DNA from: Macrostomum hystrix
Lineage: Eukaryota > Platyhelminthes > Macrostomidae
NCBI GenBank assembly: GCA_950097015.1
Contig: CATNEN010000003.1
Coordinates: 2,355,001 to 2,419,000, forward strand
Reading direction: 5' to 3'
Length of the DNA: 64,000 bases
The position numbers were made by a program, and so were the translations under genes. The stretch's first letter is position 1; each line of letters opens with the position of its first letter. The notes under the pieces were generated by a model that saw only the letters and a program-made list of their open reading frames with translations, did no database searches and had not been told where the DNA came from. Shown in pieces: positions 25,744-37,976 of this stretch.

Positions 25744-26839
25744 TGGGAGAGAAGATTGGATGGGAGAGTAGATTGGATGGGAGAGACTAGATTGAATTGG
25801 AGAGAGTAGATTGGATGGGAGAGACTAGATTGAATTGGAGAGAGTAGATTGAATTGGAGAGAGTAGATTGGATGGGAGAGTAGATTGGATGGGAGAGTAG
25901 ATTGGATGGGAGAGTAGATTGGATGGGAGAGACTAGATTGAATTGGAGAGAGTAGATTGAATTGGAGAGAGTAGATTGGATGGGAGAGTAGATTGGATGG
26001 GAGAGAGTAGATTGGATGGGAGAGAGTAGATTGGATGGGAGAGAGTAGATTGGATGGGAGAGTAGATTGGATGGGAGAGTAGATTGGATGAGAGTAGATT
26101 GGATGGGAGAGTAGATTGGATGGGAGAGACTAGATTGAATTGGAGAGAGTAGATTGAATTGGAGAGAGTAGATTGGATGGGAGAGTAGATTGGATGGGAG
26201 AGAGTAGATTGGATGGGAGAGAGTAGATTGGATGGGAGAGTAGATTGGATGGGAGAGTAGATTGGATGAGAGTAGATTGGATGGGAGAGTAGATTGGATG
26301 GGAGAGACTAGATTGAATTGGAGAGAGTAGATTGAATTGGAGAGAGTAGATTGGATGGGAGAGTAGATTGGATGGGAGAGAGTAGATTGAATGGGAGAGA
26401 GTAGATTGGATGGGAGAGAGTAGATTGAATGGGAGAGAGTAGATTGAATGGGAGAGAGTAGATTGGATGGGAGAGTAGATTGGATGGGAGAGTAGATTGG
26501 ATGGGAGAGTAGATTGGAGGGGAGAGTAGATTGAATGGGAGAGAGTAGATTGGATGGGAGAGTAGATTGGATGGGAGAGTAGATCAGATGGGAGAGTAGA
26601 TCAGATGGGAGAGTAGATTGGATGGGAGAGTAGATCAGATGGGAGAGTAGATTGGATGGGAGAGTAGATTGGATGGGAGAGTAGATCAGATGGGAGAGTA
26701 GATTGGATGGGAGAGTAGATTGGATGGGAGAGTAGATCGGATGGGAGAGTAGATTGGATGGGAGAGTAGATCGGATGGGAGAGTAGATTGGATGGGAGAG
26801 TAGATTGAATGGGAGAGTAGATTGGATGGGAAAGTAGAT
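25744..26839. repeat. 17/19-bp minisatellite, locus 2 of a two-locus family
   Basis: Same AGATTGGATGGGAGAGT monomer and same orientation as the array at 21523, plus 19-bp forms with an extra GA or CT (AGATTGAATTGGAGAGAGT). A segment of about 180 bases containing the AATTGG units is repeated around 25990-26165 and 26165-26345. The right end carries a TCAGATG variant. Confidence 0.97.
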
Positions 26840-27355
26840 GAAGGCAGATTAGATTAGATGAGATAAGTTGTCCTGAGTGGGGATTGGAATATGCAAGAGA
26901 AACTCCCAGATTTTATTTCGATCTCCCTGCGGTATTCCAGCTCCCAATGTAGAAGCGCGGAAGAAGCAGAAGAGTTTCAGAGCAAACAATCTGAAGCTCG
27001 GAAGCGGCAGCTGATGTACCCAAACTGATGCCATTCATCCGGGCGCACAAAAGGCAGGTGAGCCGCCACTTTGTTCTGTACTGGCCTAGCCTAGCCTACT
27101 TGCTACTAGAAGAAGAACCGGCCCAGTTTCGTTGGGCCCCCTTTTAACAGATTTGTTTGCCGGCCCCAAATATTTAATGAGGCTCGGGCTGGAGTAAATG
27201 CTGCATCCTCGAAAAGAAATTGTTGTAGTCATGCTCTGCGCATTGCAACTCTGCATCCCGATTAGTGGCCTGTTTGAATGCTTGCAGCTGACTGACTAGC
27301 TGTGACTGCTGCTGGGGCAACAGTCTGCAGTGTGGACTTACTGAATTGTTATGCT
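26840..27355. other. Spacer, nothing recognised
   Basis: Unique, moderately GC-rich sequence. No exon or RNA recognised. Confidence 0.45.
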
Positions 27356-27885
27356 CTCCTATTTCTCCTCTTCTTTCTCCAACATCCTCTACTCTCTGTC
27401 CCGTACCCTCTCTCCTGTCTCCCCTATTTTCTCTCCTCTCTCTTCTCTCCTCTCTCTTCTCTCTCCTATCTCACCTGCCGTCTATTCTCTTCCCTCTCCC
27501 CTCTAGTCTCTAATCTCTCCTCTCTCTTCTCTCTCCTATCTCACCTCCCATCTATTCTCTCCGCTCTCCCCTCTAGTCTCTCCCCTCTCCTCTGTCCTTT
27601 CCGCTCTCTCCTCTCCCCTTTCTTCTCTCGTCTCTTTTCTCTCCCCTATTTCACCTACCGTCGATTCTCTCCCCTCTCCTCTCCTCTCTCTTCTCTCTCC
27701 TATCTTACCTCCCATCTAGTCTCTCTCCTCCTCCCTCTAGCCTCTCATCTCTCATCTCTCCTCTCCCCTCTTCTATCCTCTCTCTTCTCTCTCCTATTCT
27801 GCCTCCCTTCTAATCTCTCTCCTATCTCCCCTCTGGTATCTCCTCTCGCCCATTTTCTCTCTTCTCCTGTCTCCTCTGATTATCG
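27356..27885. repeat. Degenerate polypyrimidine tract
   Basis: Plus-strand C/T-rich sequence made of loose CTCTCCTCTCTCTTCTC-type units of variable length. Open on the plus strand for 219 codons, but low complexity throughout. Confidence 0.8.
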
Positions 27886-28068
27886 TCTAGCTATTTTTCA
27901 CATGCCGTTTCTATGTATTTTCAAACGACTAGTCAAGATGTATTGGATTTCAGACTCATAGAAAATCTTTTCACTCACCAGATAGTCTAGTTGATAGTCA
28001 GTTGCAAATGTACGACCGATAAGTTCAGTCTGAATAGGCGGTCATATTTTCGGTCTTGTCGGTGAATC

Positions 28069-28506
28069 TCAAAAGCAAAATAACTGAACTAACAAACCGG
28101 TGCGATAAGAAGTAAAGTTACTATTATTATCTAAAGTTTCGACTCTGTTATCAACAAAACAACCTGATAAACAAACCGAATGGACCAACTTCACCAACTG
28201 GTGGGGTGGTTCTTTTATGAGTTCCGAGGCAAATTTTTTTCTCTGTTTCCGTTCTTCTTTCCGTTGCTGTTCTGTTTTTTTTTGTTCGTCTGTGAGTGAG
28301 TTCTTGTACTGGTCTTCCCTGTCAACTTGAGGGCCATGTGAGAGTATGTTGGCTATTAGCAATGCTATATGAATCGGCCATTCGGGTCCCGACCAGTCCA
28401 AATGCACAATGCGGAACGGGCGATTCTTATTGGCTAGCGATTCTGACCAATGAGGTGACGAGGGAGTATAGAATTTACTGTAGTCAGTTTCTGCGGGCAT
28501 ACGCAA
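28069..28506 (-). CDS. Unrecognised open frame (doubtful)
   Basis: 145 codons open from ATG at 28506. The N-terminal third is not low-complexity and contains LDWSGPEWPIHIALL, followed by a lysine/glutamate/glutamine-rich stretch (residues about 75-100). It fits no family I know. There is a shorter open frame on the opposite strand and no clear splice context. It could be a single-exon gene, an internal exon or chance; I favour chance. Confidence 0.15.
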   Translation of the reverse strand: MRMPAETDYSKFYTPSSPHWSESLANKNRPFRIVHLDWSGPEWPIHIALLIANILSHGPQVDREDQYKNSLTDEQKKTEQQRKEERKQRKKFASELIKEPPHQLVKLVHSVCLSGCFVDNRVETLDNNSNFTSYRTGLLVQLFCF

Positions 28507-28556
28507 GCATATTGTTTGCTATTGCAAAACCTCCATGAACCCATATCTAATATCAT

Positions 28557-29095
28557 ATGATAAAATCGCTCAGAAATCCTTTCGAAAATTTAATCATCAA
28601 TCCTTTCAAAAATCCCTCAAAAATCCTGTCATAAATCCTTCAGAAATCCCTCATAAATCCCTCAGAAATCCTTTCATGATTCCAGCAGAAATCCTTTCAT
28701 AATTCCATCAGAAATCCTATCATAAATTCTTCAGAAATCCTGTCATAAATCCTTCAGAAATCCCTCAGAAATCCCTCAGAAATCCTTTCATGATTCCAAC
28801 AGAAATCCTTTCACAATTCCATCAGAAATCCTATCGTAAATTCTTCAGAAATCCTTTCACAATTCCATCAGAAATATTATCATAAATTCTTCAGAAATCT
28901 CTTCGAAAATCCCACAGAAATCCTTGCATAAATCCCACAGAAATCCTTGCATAAATCCCACAGAAATCCTTCATAAATCCTTCATAAATTCCTTCAGAAA
29001 CCCCTTCAAAAATCTCTCAGAAATCCTTCCGTCAATCCCTCAGAAATCCTTTCATAAATCCCACTGAAGTCCTACGATAAATCGCTCGAAAAACC
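28557..29095. repeat. Degenerate AGAAATCC repeat
   Basis: Irregular array of CAGAAATCCTTTCATAAATC-like units, with periods of about 11-12 and 22 bases. Longer blocks are duplicated around 28660-28760 and 28780-28880. Confidence 0.9.
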
Positions 29096-29676
29096 TTGAA
29101 TGAATTCCTGAAGCATTCGAAAATAAACCTTACAATTGCTTTACGGAAAATCCCAGACTGTCCCGCAGTCAAGGCACAATGGTGCCTAGAACTAATTTAT
29201 CACATCCCGCATCTAACAATAAGAAGTGTTCAATTATTGAACTTATTGCTTCACTCGCATAGCACATCCAGCCAGTATGAGATGAGTCAAGTGAGACGCA
29301 AGCTATGATCTCTTGTTGCTAGGGCGCCGGAAATGCCAGTAACACTGTCGAAATATTTACAGGCTAGCGTATGCACTGGGTTTTTTCTTTACACATACTC
29401 GTACCTTCCTCTAACTTCGCTAGCCTAGTTACTAAAACGGTGTTACCGACCGTATGTAGGAAATTTAATATACCTTTACATATAGACTCTGAGTCTTTTG
29501 TTGTTATCTTGGTAAGTTTTCTTAGCATGTTAGACTGTCGAATTTGGCCATAGAACTGAATTATTTATAACAGTATCAATTTCAGTTAATGCAATTCACT
29601 GTACTCGTAATGTAATTAATAGGTAGTTTGATATACTTCAAAGTAGTTCAAAGTACAAAATATTACAGACTGATAT
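29096..29676. other. Spacer, nothing recognised
   Basis: Unique AT-rich sequence with only short, unsupported open frames. Confidence 0.45.
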
Positions 29677-29917
29677 GAGTAGATCTTGACCCCATTCTGA
29701 GTAGATCTTGACCCCCCTTTCTGAATAGATCTTGACTCCCCTTCTGAGTAGATCTTGATCCCCCCTTCTGAGTAGATCTTGACCCCTTTCTGAGTAGATC
29801 TTGACCCCCTTCTGAGTAGATCTTGACCCCTTTCTGAGTAGATCTTGACACCTTTCTGAGTAGATCTTGATCCCCCCTACTGAGTAGATCTTGACCCCCT
29901 TCTGAGTAGATCAAGAC
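29677..29917. repeat. 22/23-bp minisatellite
   Basis: About eleven units with core GAGTAGATCTTGACCCC. Length varies by one to three C or T residues in the poly-C part, which suggests slippage within the unit. Confidence 0.95.
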
Positions 29918-30545
29918 CTCTTCCTAAGAGATTGATTTTTCCATTGATTAATATATTCTAGCCGCAAGTTTGAATAAATAATTTTCCAAGTCAAACTTCA
30001 GTCTAAGCCCGTATGGATCCCAACAGGATCGATTTATAGTGGCCAGAAATCCCTCGCATTGAGAAGTCGGCAGTTTTTGAGCAGTTTACTCTACAATTCG
30101 AGCATCAGATGTTTTTGGCCGGCTTGATAAGAAGGAAAACTAATTGAACCGGCCAGACTAAACCCGAAACTGAAGCGAGGCAATCCTCAGACTGGTCTGT
30201 GTACGCACATGATCATTCCTGTTGCGCAACAGGAGGGAGATGACTGCAGCTGCACCCCCTACCAACCAAACCAACCCGAATCCTCAAATCCCAAATCATT
30301 CTGCGTGCGTCCTTCTTGTAAAATTAGAAACATTTGCTAATACGAAGGATCAAATGAACTGCCTCGAAGAGAATGAGGGATAATTATTCCGTTGATGACG
30401 CAATACATTGTACGGGGGGTAAATCGACTCAAACATTGAGTATATTAGAGGACCTGTTATTATTGAAATTTGTTCATTTTGTTTGTCTAACACCTTTAAT
30501 AACTCAGTGCCCATAAATTTATGGATTCTAATTTTTGAAAAAAAT
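29918..30545. other. Spacer, nothing recognised
   Basis: Unique sequence with no recognisable gene or element. Confidence 0.45.
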
Positions 30546-30837
30546 TTTACGAAATGTCTTTCTACGAAATGTCTTTCTACGAAATGTCTTTCTACGAAAT
30601 GTCTTTCTACGAAATGTCTTTCTACGAAATGTCTTTCTACGAAATGTCTTTCTACGAAATGTCTTTCTACGAAATGTCTTTCTACGAAATGTCTTTCTAC
30701 GAAATGTCTTTCTACGAAATGTCTTTCTACGAAATATCTTTCTACGAAATGTCTTTCTACGAAATGTCTTTCTACGAAATGTCTTTCTACGAAATGTCAT
30801 TCTACAAAATAATTTTCTACAAAACGTTTTTCTACAG
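30546..30837. repeat. 15-bp minisatellite, highly homogeneous
   Basis: About 17 units of GTCTTTCTACGAAAT with a single substitution (ATATCT at 30735), then two or three decayed units. All three plus frames and one minus frame read through. Confidence 0.97.
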
Positions 30838-31731
30838 AAATATTCGCTACAATGTGTGTTTTACGGTAATGTATTTAGAGAATTTCCGTAATATATCTTT
30901 CTAAGAAATGCTTTTCTGGGGAGATCACTTGGAAAGTTGGAATGTGCCACTAAAAATGTCACTGTTGCTGTCCATTCCGAGTTCTCCGAGTTCTTTAGTA
31001 GGCCTAAATATTAGGCTCTTATATACCTTTTAAAGAATTTTGTCACCTTTTCGATTCAAACTGCATATTCTTCGCAAACTAATCAGTGAAAGTGTGAGTG
31101 GAAGCGAAACGAAAACAACTTGGCTTCTGACGCTTTCAAAATCGGCTAAAACATTGAGGATCAAATGACAAGACCATTTCTGTTTTATACCCTCTTCCCA
31201 AAAAAGCTCTGTGCTACATACCTCCAGGGAGTTTTCAGGACTTGATCAGTGCTGTTACATCAGCAATCTATAGCTATTCCTAAGCGTCACACGACACTTT
31301 CCTAATCCAAAAACTTTTTATAGACACATCATAATCGTGCTCAAAGAGAGCTTTTTGTGAGAGGGGGAGTTTGAGTAGCTTTCACCATCAGAGGAGCAGA
31401 AAAGTGAATTGAAAAATATCTATATAATACACAGTTCTAAATAGATACACGAGCTATGAGTTACGTCACAGACTGAAGATTACGTCAAAGATTATCCTGC
31501 GACTAATTGTCTAATTATCCGAGTGGTACTAGGGCCCCACTGATGGATTGTGTGCGTGGGGTTGTGGTGAATATCACTTCAAAAATTGAAAATAAAACAG
31601 TTCTGACCTCATAACCCTGATCCCAGATATAGTTAGAATTCGCTAATGCCCTCGCCTGTGCTCATGTGAGTTCTAATCACTTTTAGGGTCATTTTAAATC
31701 CGAAATTCATGAACTCAACAACAAAAAATTT
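30838..31731. other. Spacer, nothing recognised
   Basis: Unique AT-rich sequence with no recognisable gene. Confidence 0.45.
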
Positions 31732-31800
31732 CAAGAAACAGCGTAACTCAAGAAACTGCTGAACTGAAGAAACGGCTCAACTCAAGAAACTGCTCTACTA
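31732..31800. repeat. 17-bp minisatellite, left part
   Basis: Four units of AACTCAAGAAACTGCTC. The same array resumes at about 32164 after a SINE insertion. Confidence 0.92.
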
Positions 31801-32122
31801 CTACTACTACTAATAATAATAATAATAATTGATTACACCTGCCCCAATTGGGCCGGACGTGCAGCCGACAGCACGTCCGCAGCTATTGTGCGGCGCATCT
31901 GAAGGCTGCGTACAGCTGTTCAGTCCATGGACTGGGGGGACGCCACACCCACCTTCAATTATCCCAGCTGATGCTGGTACCCATTTAACAGCTGGGTGAA
32001 CTGAAGCAATGCAGAGTTAAGTGTCTTGCTAAAGGGCACAAATTGTTCCAGTGGAGTCGGGAATCGAACCCCCGACCTTCAAGTCGTGAGTCCGACGTCT
32101 TAACCACTAGGCTACAACCTCT
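31801..32122 (-). mobile_element. SINE A, near full-length copy inside a minisatellite
   Basis: On the minus strand it begins with a tRNA-like head: A-box-like TAGCCTAGTGGTTAAGACGT and B-box GGTTCGATTCCCGACTC. Next come the conserved TGTGCCCTTTAGCAAGACAC and TCCATGGACTGAACAGCTGT blocks, and it ends in an (ATT)n tail seen as TAATAATAATAATAATAATT at the left end. It splits the 17-bp array. The 41 bases from 32123 to 32163 are an AT-rich stretch not explained by either element. Confidence 0.92.
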
Positions 32123-32163
32123 TTATATTACACCTCTTTATATCTTTATATTTATTTACACTA

Positions 32164-32965
32164 TGCTCTACTAAAGAAACTGCTCAACTCAGGAAGCGGC
32201 TTAACTTAAGAAACTGCTCAACTTATGAAACTGCTCAACTCAAGAAAATGTTCATTTCAAGAAACTGCTCAACACAGGAAGCTGCTCAACTCAAGAAACT
32301 GCTTAACTCAAGAAACTGCTCAACTCAAGAAACTGCTCTACTGAAGAAACTGCTCAACTCAAGAAACTGCTCAACTCAAGAAACTGCTCTACTGAAGAAA
32401 CTGCTCAACTCAAGAAATAGCTTAACTGAAGAAACTGCTTAACTCAAGAAACTGCTCAACTCAAGAAACTGCTCAAATGAAGAAACTGCTCTACTGAAGA
32501 AACTGCTCAATTCAAGAAACTGCTCTACTGAAGAAACTGCTCAACTCAAGAAACTGCTCTACTGAAGAAACTGCTCAACTCAAGAAATAGCTTAACTGAA
32601 GAAACTGCTTAACTCAAGAAACTGCTCAACTCAAGAAACTGCTCAAATGAAGAAACTGCTCTACTGAAGAAACTGCTCAACTCAAGAAACTGCTCTACTG
32701 AAGAAACTGCTCAACTCAAGAAATAGCTTAACTGAAGAAACTGCTTAACTCAAGAAACTGCTCAACTCGAGAAACTGCTCAAATGAAGAAACTGCTCTAC
32801 TGAAGAAACTGCTCAACTCAAGAAACTGCTCTACTGAAGAAACTGCTCAACTCAAGAAATAGCTTAACTGAAGAAACTGCTTAACTCAAGAAACTGCTCA
32901 ACTCAATACACTGCTCAACTCGAGAAACTGCTCAACTTAACAAACTGCTCAATTCAAGAAACTAG
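32164..32965. repeat. 17-bp minisatellite, right part, with higher-order repeats
   Basis: About 47 units of AACTCAAGAAACTGCTC with TACTGAAG, AAATGAAG and AAATAGCTT variants. The ATAGC marker recurs at 32417, 32587, 32723 and 32859, spacings of 170, 136 and 136 bases, i.e. 10, 8 and 8 monomers. Confidence 0.96.
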
Positions 32966-33650
32966 GTATAATGCGAGTATAGAGTAGATATAATATACAG
33001 TTGAGCATAATGGGAGAATAGGCTGCTAGAGTTAAATAGTTTGAGTCGATTTGAGCACATATTATCTGGCCACATTAATACTATATAATTTTGACACAAT
33101 CAACCGTTAGAGACGGTTTTAACAGGGAGCAATGAGAATAATCTTCCCTCCAATATATTTATGCGGTTGTGGATAAGTTTTTCAAAGGCAAATAGATCTC
33201 AAAGCCCACAGAACAGGCCCAGGGGATGAGGGGTGAGCAGGCAGGTACGTAAAGCTCATGAATTGTTAACGCCGGCGGGCGGGTTTTAGGCTAGTTCCAT
33301 AGTTCTATAATAATGAACAGTGATGAGAAATACCCAGAGGTAGCAAATGAGACTAAGGAGTTGATGGAGTGTTGGCTGGTGTCAGGCTGGTTTAGTTGAC
33401 TCCTTCATGATCGTATCAGCTGTGTTTCTAACACTAGAGAGATAGGGTCATCAGGGGTTTGGTTAATGAAACAAAAAGATAATTTTTGCCATTGGCGCGA
33501 TTATAGAAGAATAAAAAAATCTAATTTTCGATATTAATTAGCTGATTAAATGAAAGATGGCTATAAAAAAGCGTGTGGAGAAATAAATTCAAGAGGAATG
33601 TATGCACAACAATGCGTTTTACATTTGAAAAAATGCCTGTAATTCCTATC
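32966..33650. other. Spacer, nothing recognised
   Basis: Unique sequence with no recognisable gene. Confidence 0.45.
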
Positions 33651-35360
33651 GTGAGATACCTGTGTCTGAGAGATACCTGTCGCTGTGAGTTACCTGTGTC
33701 TGAGAGATACCTGTGTCTGTGAGATACCTGTGTCTGTGAGATACCTGTGTCTGTGAGATACCTGTGTCTGTGAGATACCTGTTTGTCTGTGAGATACCTG
33801 TGTCTGTGAGATACCTGTGTCTGTGAGATACCTGTCGCTGTGAGTTACCTGTGTCTGAGAGATACCTGTGTCTGTGAGATACCTGTTTGTCTGTGAGATA
33901 CCTGTGTCTGTGAGATACCTGTGTCTGTGAGATACCTGTGTCTGCGAGATATCTGTTTGTCTGTGAGATACCTGTTTGTCTGTGAGATACCTGTGTCTGA
34001 GAGATACCTGTCGCTGTGAGTTACCTGTGTCTGTGAGATACCTGTGTCTGTGAGATACCTGTGTCTGTGAGATACCTGTTTGTCTGTGAGATACCTGTGT
34101 CTGTGAGATACCTGTGTCTGTGAGATACCTGTTTGTCTGTGAGATACCTGTGTCTGTGAGATACCTGTTTGTCTGTGAGCTACCTGTGTCTGTGAGATAC
34201 CTGTTTGTCTGTGAGATACCTGTGTCTGTGAGATACCTGTGTCTGTGAGATACCTGTTTGTCAGTGAGATACCTGTTTGTCAGTGAGATACCTGTGTCTG
34301 TGAGATACCTGTGTCTGTGAGATACCTGTGTCTGTGAGATACCTGTGTCTGTGAGATACCTGTGTCTGTGAGATACCTGTGTCTGTGAGATACCTGTGTC
34401 TGTGAGATACCTGTGTCTGTGAGATACCTGTGTCTGTGAGATACCTGTGTCTGTGAGATACCTGTTTGTCTGTGAGATACCTGTGTCTGTGAGATACCTG
34501 TGTCTGTGAGATACCTGTGTCTGTGAGATACCTGTGTCTGTGAGATACCTGTGTCTTTGAGATACCTGTGTCTGTGAGATACCTGTGTCTGTGAGATACC
34601 TGTTTGTCTGTGAGATACCTGTGTCTGTGAGATACCTGTGTCTGTGAGATACCTGTGTCTGTGAGATACCTGTGTCTGAGAGATACCTGTGTCTGTGAGA
34701 TACCTGCTTGTCTGTGAGATACCTGTGTCTGTGAGATACCTGTGTCTGTGAGATACCTGTGTCTGTGAGATACCTGTGTCTATGAGATACCTGTGTCTGT
34801 GAGATACCTGTGTCTGTGAGATACCTGTGTCTATGAGATACCTGTGTCTGTGAGATACCTGTGTCTGTGAGATACCTGTGTCTGTGAGATACCTGTGTCT
34901 GTGAGATACCTGTGTCTGTGAGATACCTGTGTCTGTGAGATACCTGTGTCTGTGAGATACCTGTGTCTGTGAGATACCTGTGTCTGTGAGATACCTGTGT
35001 CTGTGAGATACCTGTGTCTGTGAGATACCTGTTTGTCTGTGAGATACCTGTGTCTGTGAGATACCTGTGTCTGTGAGATACCTGTGTCTGTGAGATACCT
35101 GTGTCTGTGAGATACCTGTGTCTTTGAGATACCTGTGTCTGTGAGATACCTGTGTCTGTGAGATACCTGTTTGTCTGTGAGATACCTGTATCTGTGAGAT
35201 ACCTGTGTCTGTGAGATACCTGTGTCTGTGAGATACCTGTGTCTGAGAGATACCTGTGTCTGTGAGATACCTGCTTGTCTGTGAGATACCTGTGTCTGTG
35301 AGATACCTGTGTCTGTGAGATACCTGTGTCTGTGAGATACCTGTGTCTGTAAGATGTCTG
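33651..35360. repeat. 17/19-bp minisatellite, locus 1 of a two-locus family
   Basis: About 98 units of GAGATACCTGTGTCTGT, with a 19-bp form GAGATACCTGTTTGTCTGT scattered through it. A block of about 560 bases starting near 34450 is repeated near 35010: the GTCTTTGAG marker recurs at 34553 and 35112, and the CTGCTTGTC marker at 34705 and 35270. Confidence 0.97.
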
Positions 35361-35779
35361 TTAAATTATTTCCTAAATAACTAAGCTAGAGTTTTTAGAA
35401 AATTTTTTAATTCTAATTTAAAAAGTCAGTTAAAATAAAATCTACCAAACGAGTATTTTATCATGAAAAAATGGAACAATTTTTTTTTCATCATAAAGAG
35501 CCACTTAATAAAATGATTTTTTATATCAGAGGCTTCACTCCCTTTGTGACCTCTCACCTCTCGCGTATTTCCTTTGGGGATAGAATAAATGCTTTTAAAA
35601 AAATTCCCCTCTCCATAATAGAGAAAAAAACATTTGAGTGATAGCTTGAGGTTCATAGTTCCCATCATATATGCATTGGCAATGACTGAGTGATGAGTGC
35701 CATATGCCAAATTTGACACTTCAGGAATGTGAGGGCTGAAATTTAAAAGTTGCTTTTAAATAATTGTAACTGACCTGTT
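35361..35779. other. Spacer, nothing recognised
   Basis: AT-rich sequence. The 97-codon minus-strand open frame (35426-35719) has no recognisable motif. Confidence 0.4.
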
Positions 35780-37450
35780 GGAATCTTTCTGTGGGCTCAT
35801 CGACCTTTTAGGACAGTTTTTGGTGGGGTCATTGACCTTTTAGGACAGTTTTTGGTGGGGTCATTAACCCGTTAGGACAGTTTTTGGTGTGGTCATTGAC
35901 CCTCAGGACTGTTATGGTGGGGTCATTGACCTTTCAGGACTGTTATGGTGGGGTCATTGACCTTTCAGGACTGTTATGGTGGGGTCATTGACCTTTCAGG
36001 ATTGTTTTGGTGGGGTCATTGACCTTTCAGGACTGTTTTTGGTGAGGTCATTGACCTTTAGGACTGTTTTTGTGGGGTCATTGACCCGTTAGGACAGTTT
36101 TTGGTGTGGTCATTGACCCTCAGGACTGTTATGGTGGGGTCATTGACCTTTCAGGACTGTTATGGTGGGGTCATTGACCTTTCAGGACTGTTATGGTGGG
36201 GTCATTGACCTTTCAGGATTGTTTTGGTGGGGTCATTGACCTTTCAGGACTGTTTTTGGTGGGGTCATTAACCCGTTAGGACAGTTTTTGGTGTGGTCAT
36301 TGACCCTCAGGACTGTTATGGTGGGGTCATTGACCTTTCAGGACTGTTATGGTGGGGTCATTGACCTTTCAGGACTGTTATGGTGGGGTCATTGACCTTT
36401 CAGGATTGTTTTGGTGGGGTCATTGACCTTTCAGGACTGTTTTTGGTGAGGTCATTGACCTTTAGGACTGTTTTTGTGGGGTCATTGACCCGTTAGGACA
36501 GTTTTTGGTGTGGTCATTGACCCTCAGGACTGTTATGGTGGGGTCATTGACCTTTCAGGACTGTTATGGTGGGGTCATTGACCTTTCAGGATTGTTTTGG
36601 TGGGGTCATTGACCTTTCAGGACTGTTTTTGGTGAGGTCATTGACCTTTAGGACTGTTTTTGTGGGGTCATTGACCCGTTAGGACAGTTTTTGGTGTGGT
36701 CATTGACCCTCAGGACTGTTATGGTGGGGTCATTGACCTTTCAGGACTGTTTTTGGTGGGTTCATTGACCTTTCAGGACTGTTTTTGGTGGGGTCATTAA
36801 CCCGTTAGGACAGTTTTTGGTGTGGTCATTGACCCTCAGGACTGTTATGGTGGGGTAATTGACCTTTCAGGACTGTTTTTGGTGAGGTCATTGACCTTTA
36901 GGACTGTTTTTGTGGGGTCATTGACCCTTTAGGACTGTTTTTGGTGAGGTCATTGACCTTTCAGGACTGTTTTTGGTGGGGTCATTGACCCTTCAGGACT
37001 GTTATGGTGGGGTCATTGACCTTTCAGGATTGTTTTGGTGGGGTCATTGACCCTTCAGGACTGTTTTTGTGGGGTCATTGACCTTTCAGGATTGTTTTGG
37101 TGGGGTCATTGACCCTTCAGGACTGTTTTTGTGGGGTCATTGACCTTTCAGGACTGTTTTTGGTGGGGTCATTGACCCTTCAGGACTGTTTTTGTGGGGT
37201 CATTGACCTTTCAGGACTGTTTTTGGTGGGGTCATTAACCCGTTAGGACAGTTTTTGGTGTGGTCATTAACCCTTCAGGACTGTTATGGTGGGGTCATTG
37301 ATATTTTAGGACTGTTATGGTGGGGTCATTGACCTTTCAGGATTGTTTTGGCGGGGTCATTGACCCTTCAGGACTGTTTTTGTGGGGTCATTGACCCTTT
37401 AGTATTGTTTCGCGAGGTCATTGACCTTTTAAGTCCTTCGTGGGGTCATC
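35780..37450. repeat. 31-bp minisatellite with higher-order structure
   Basis: About 53 units of 30-33 bases containing GGGGTCATTGACCTTTCAGG. Markers containing CCCGTTAGGACAG recur at 35868, 36085, 36272, 36489, 36675 and 36801. Spacings of 217, 187, 217, 186 and 126 show that 4- to 7-unit blocks were duplicated. Confidence 0.97.
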
Positions 37451-37976
37451 GACCCTTCTATGACTATTTGGTATCATATACTTTTTAGGAAAGTTTTTTG
37501 GGATCATTGTTGCACTAAAATGACTTTGGGACATTGGCTGGTGATAATTTTGAAAGTGTCAGTATCTGCAATGATAGATCATTGCTATTCTCTAGTGAGC
37601 ACAGCAGGAGTTAAACATTTCCTATCCGCAAAATGTTTGTGTAAACGATGGTCAACAGAAATGAATATGCAAAATATGGATTAAAATGTAAAACATTTGA
37701 ATTTTCGAAGTGTAAATCTAATTTAAAAGGCAAATCGAGACGAAAAGATTATCATTATCAGCGAGAACTGCCCGTTCTATGCCTCTTTGGGAATTAAAAT
37801 GCCCGGAATTTGATTTAATTATGCCATTGAGGAATTTCAGCGTCTAGGAAAAGGCAGGAAGTTAAAAAAAATAATTTTTCCCCACGAATTTTTTAATCTG
37901 AATTCCACTTCCCAGCATTGACAACGCTTTCTTGAAAAAATCCTTTTGTTACCTGCTGTCATGTCTGCCATGACAT
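37451..37976. other. Spacer between two arrays
   Basis: Unique sequence with no recognisable gene. It separates the 31-bp array from the second GAGATACCTGT array. Confidence 0.45.

Noticed and set aside
33651-35360. CRISPR-like repeat array
   Set aside because: Direct repeats with no unique spacers, in a eukaryotic setting; simple tandem repeat.
35426-35719. 97-codon minus-strand gene
   Set aside because: AT-rich, phenylalanine/lysine-rich reading with no motif and no splice context.
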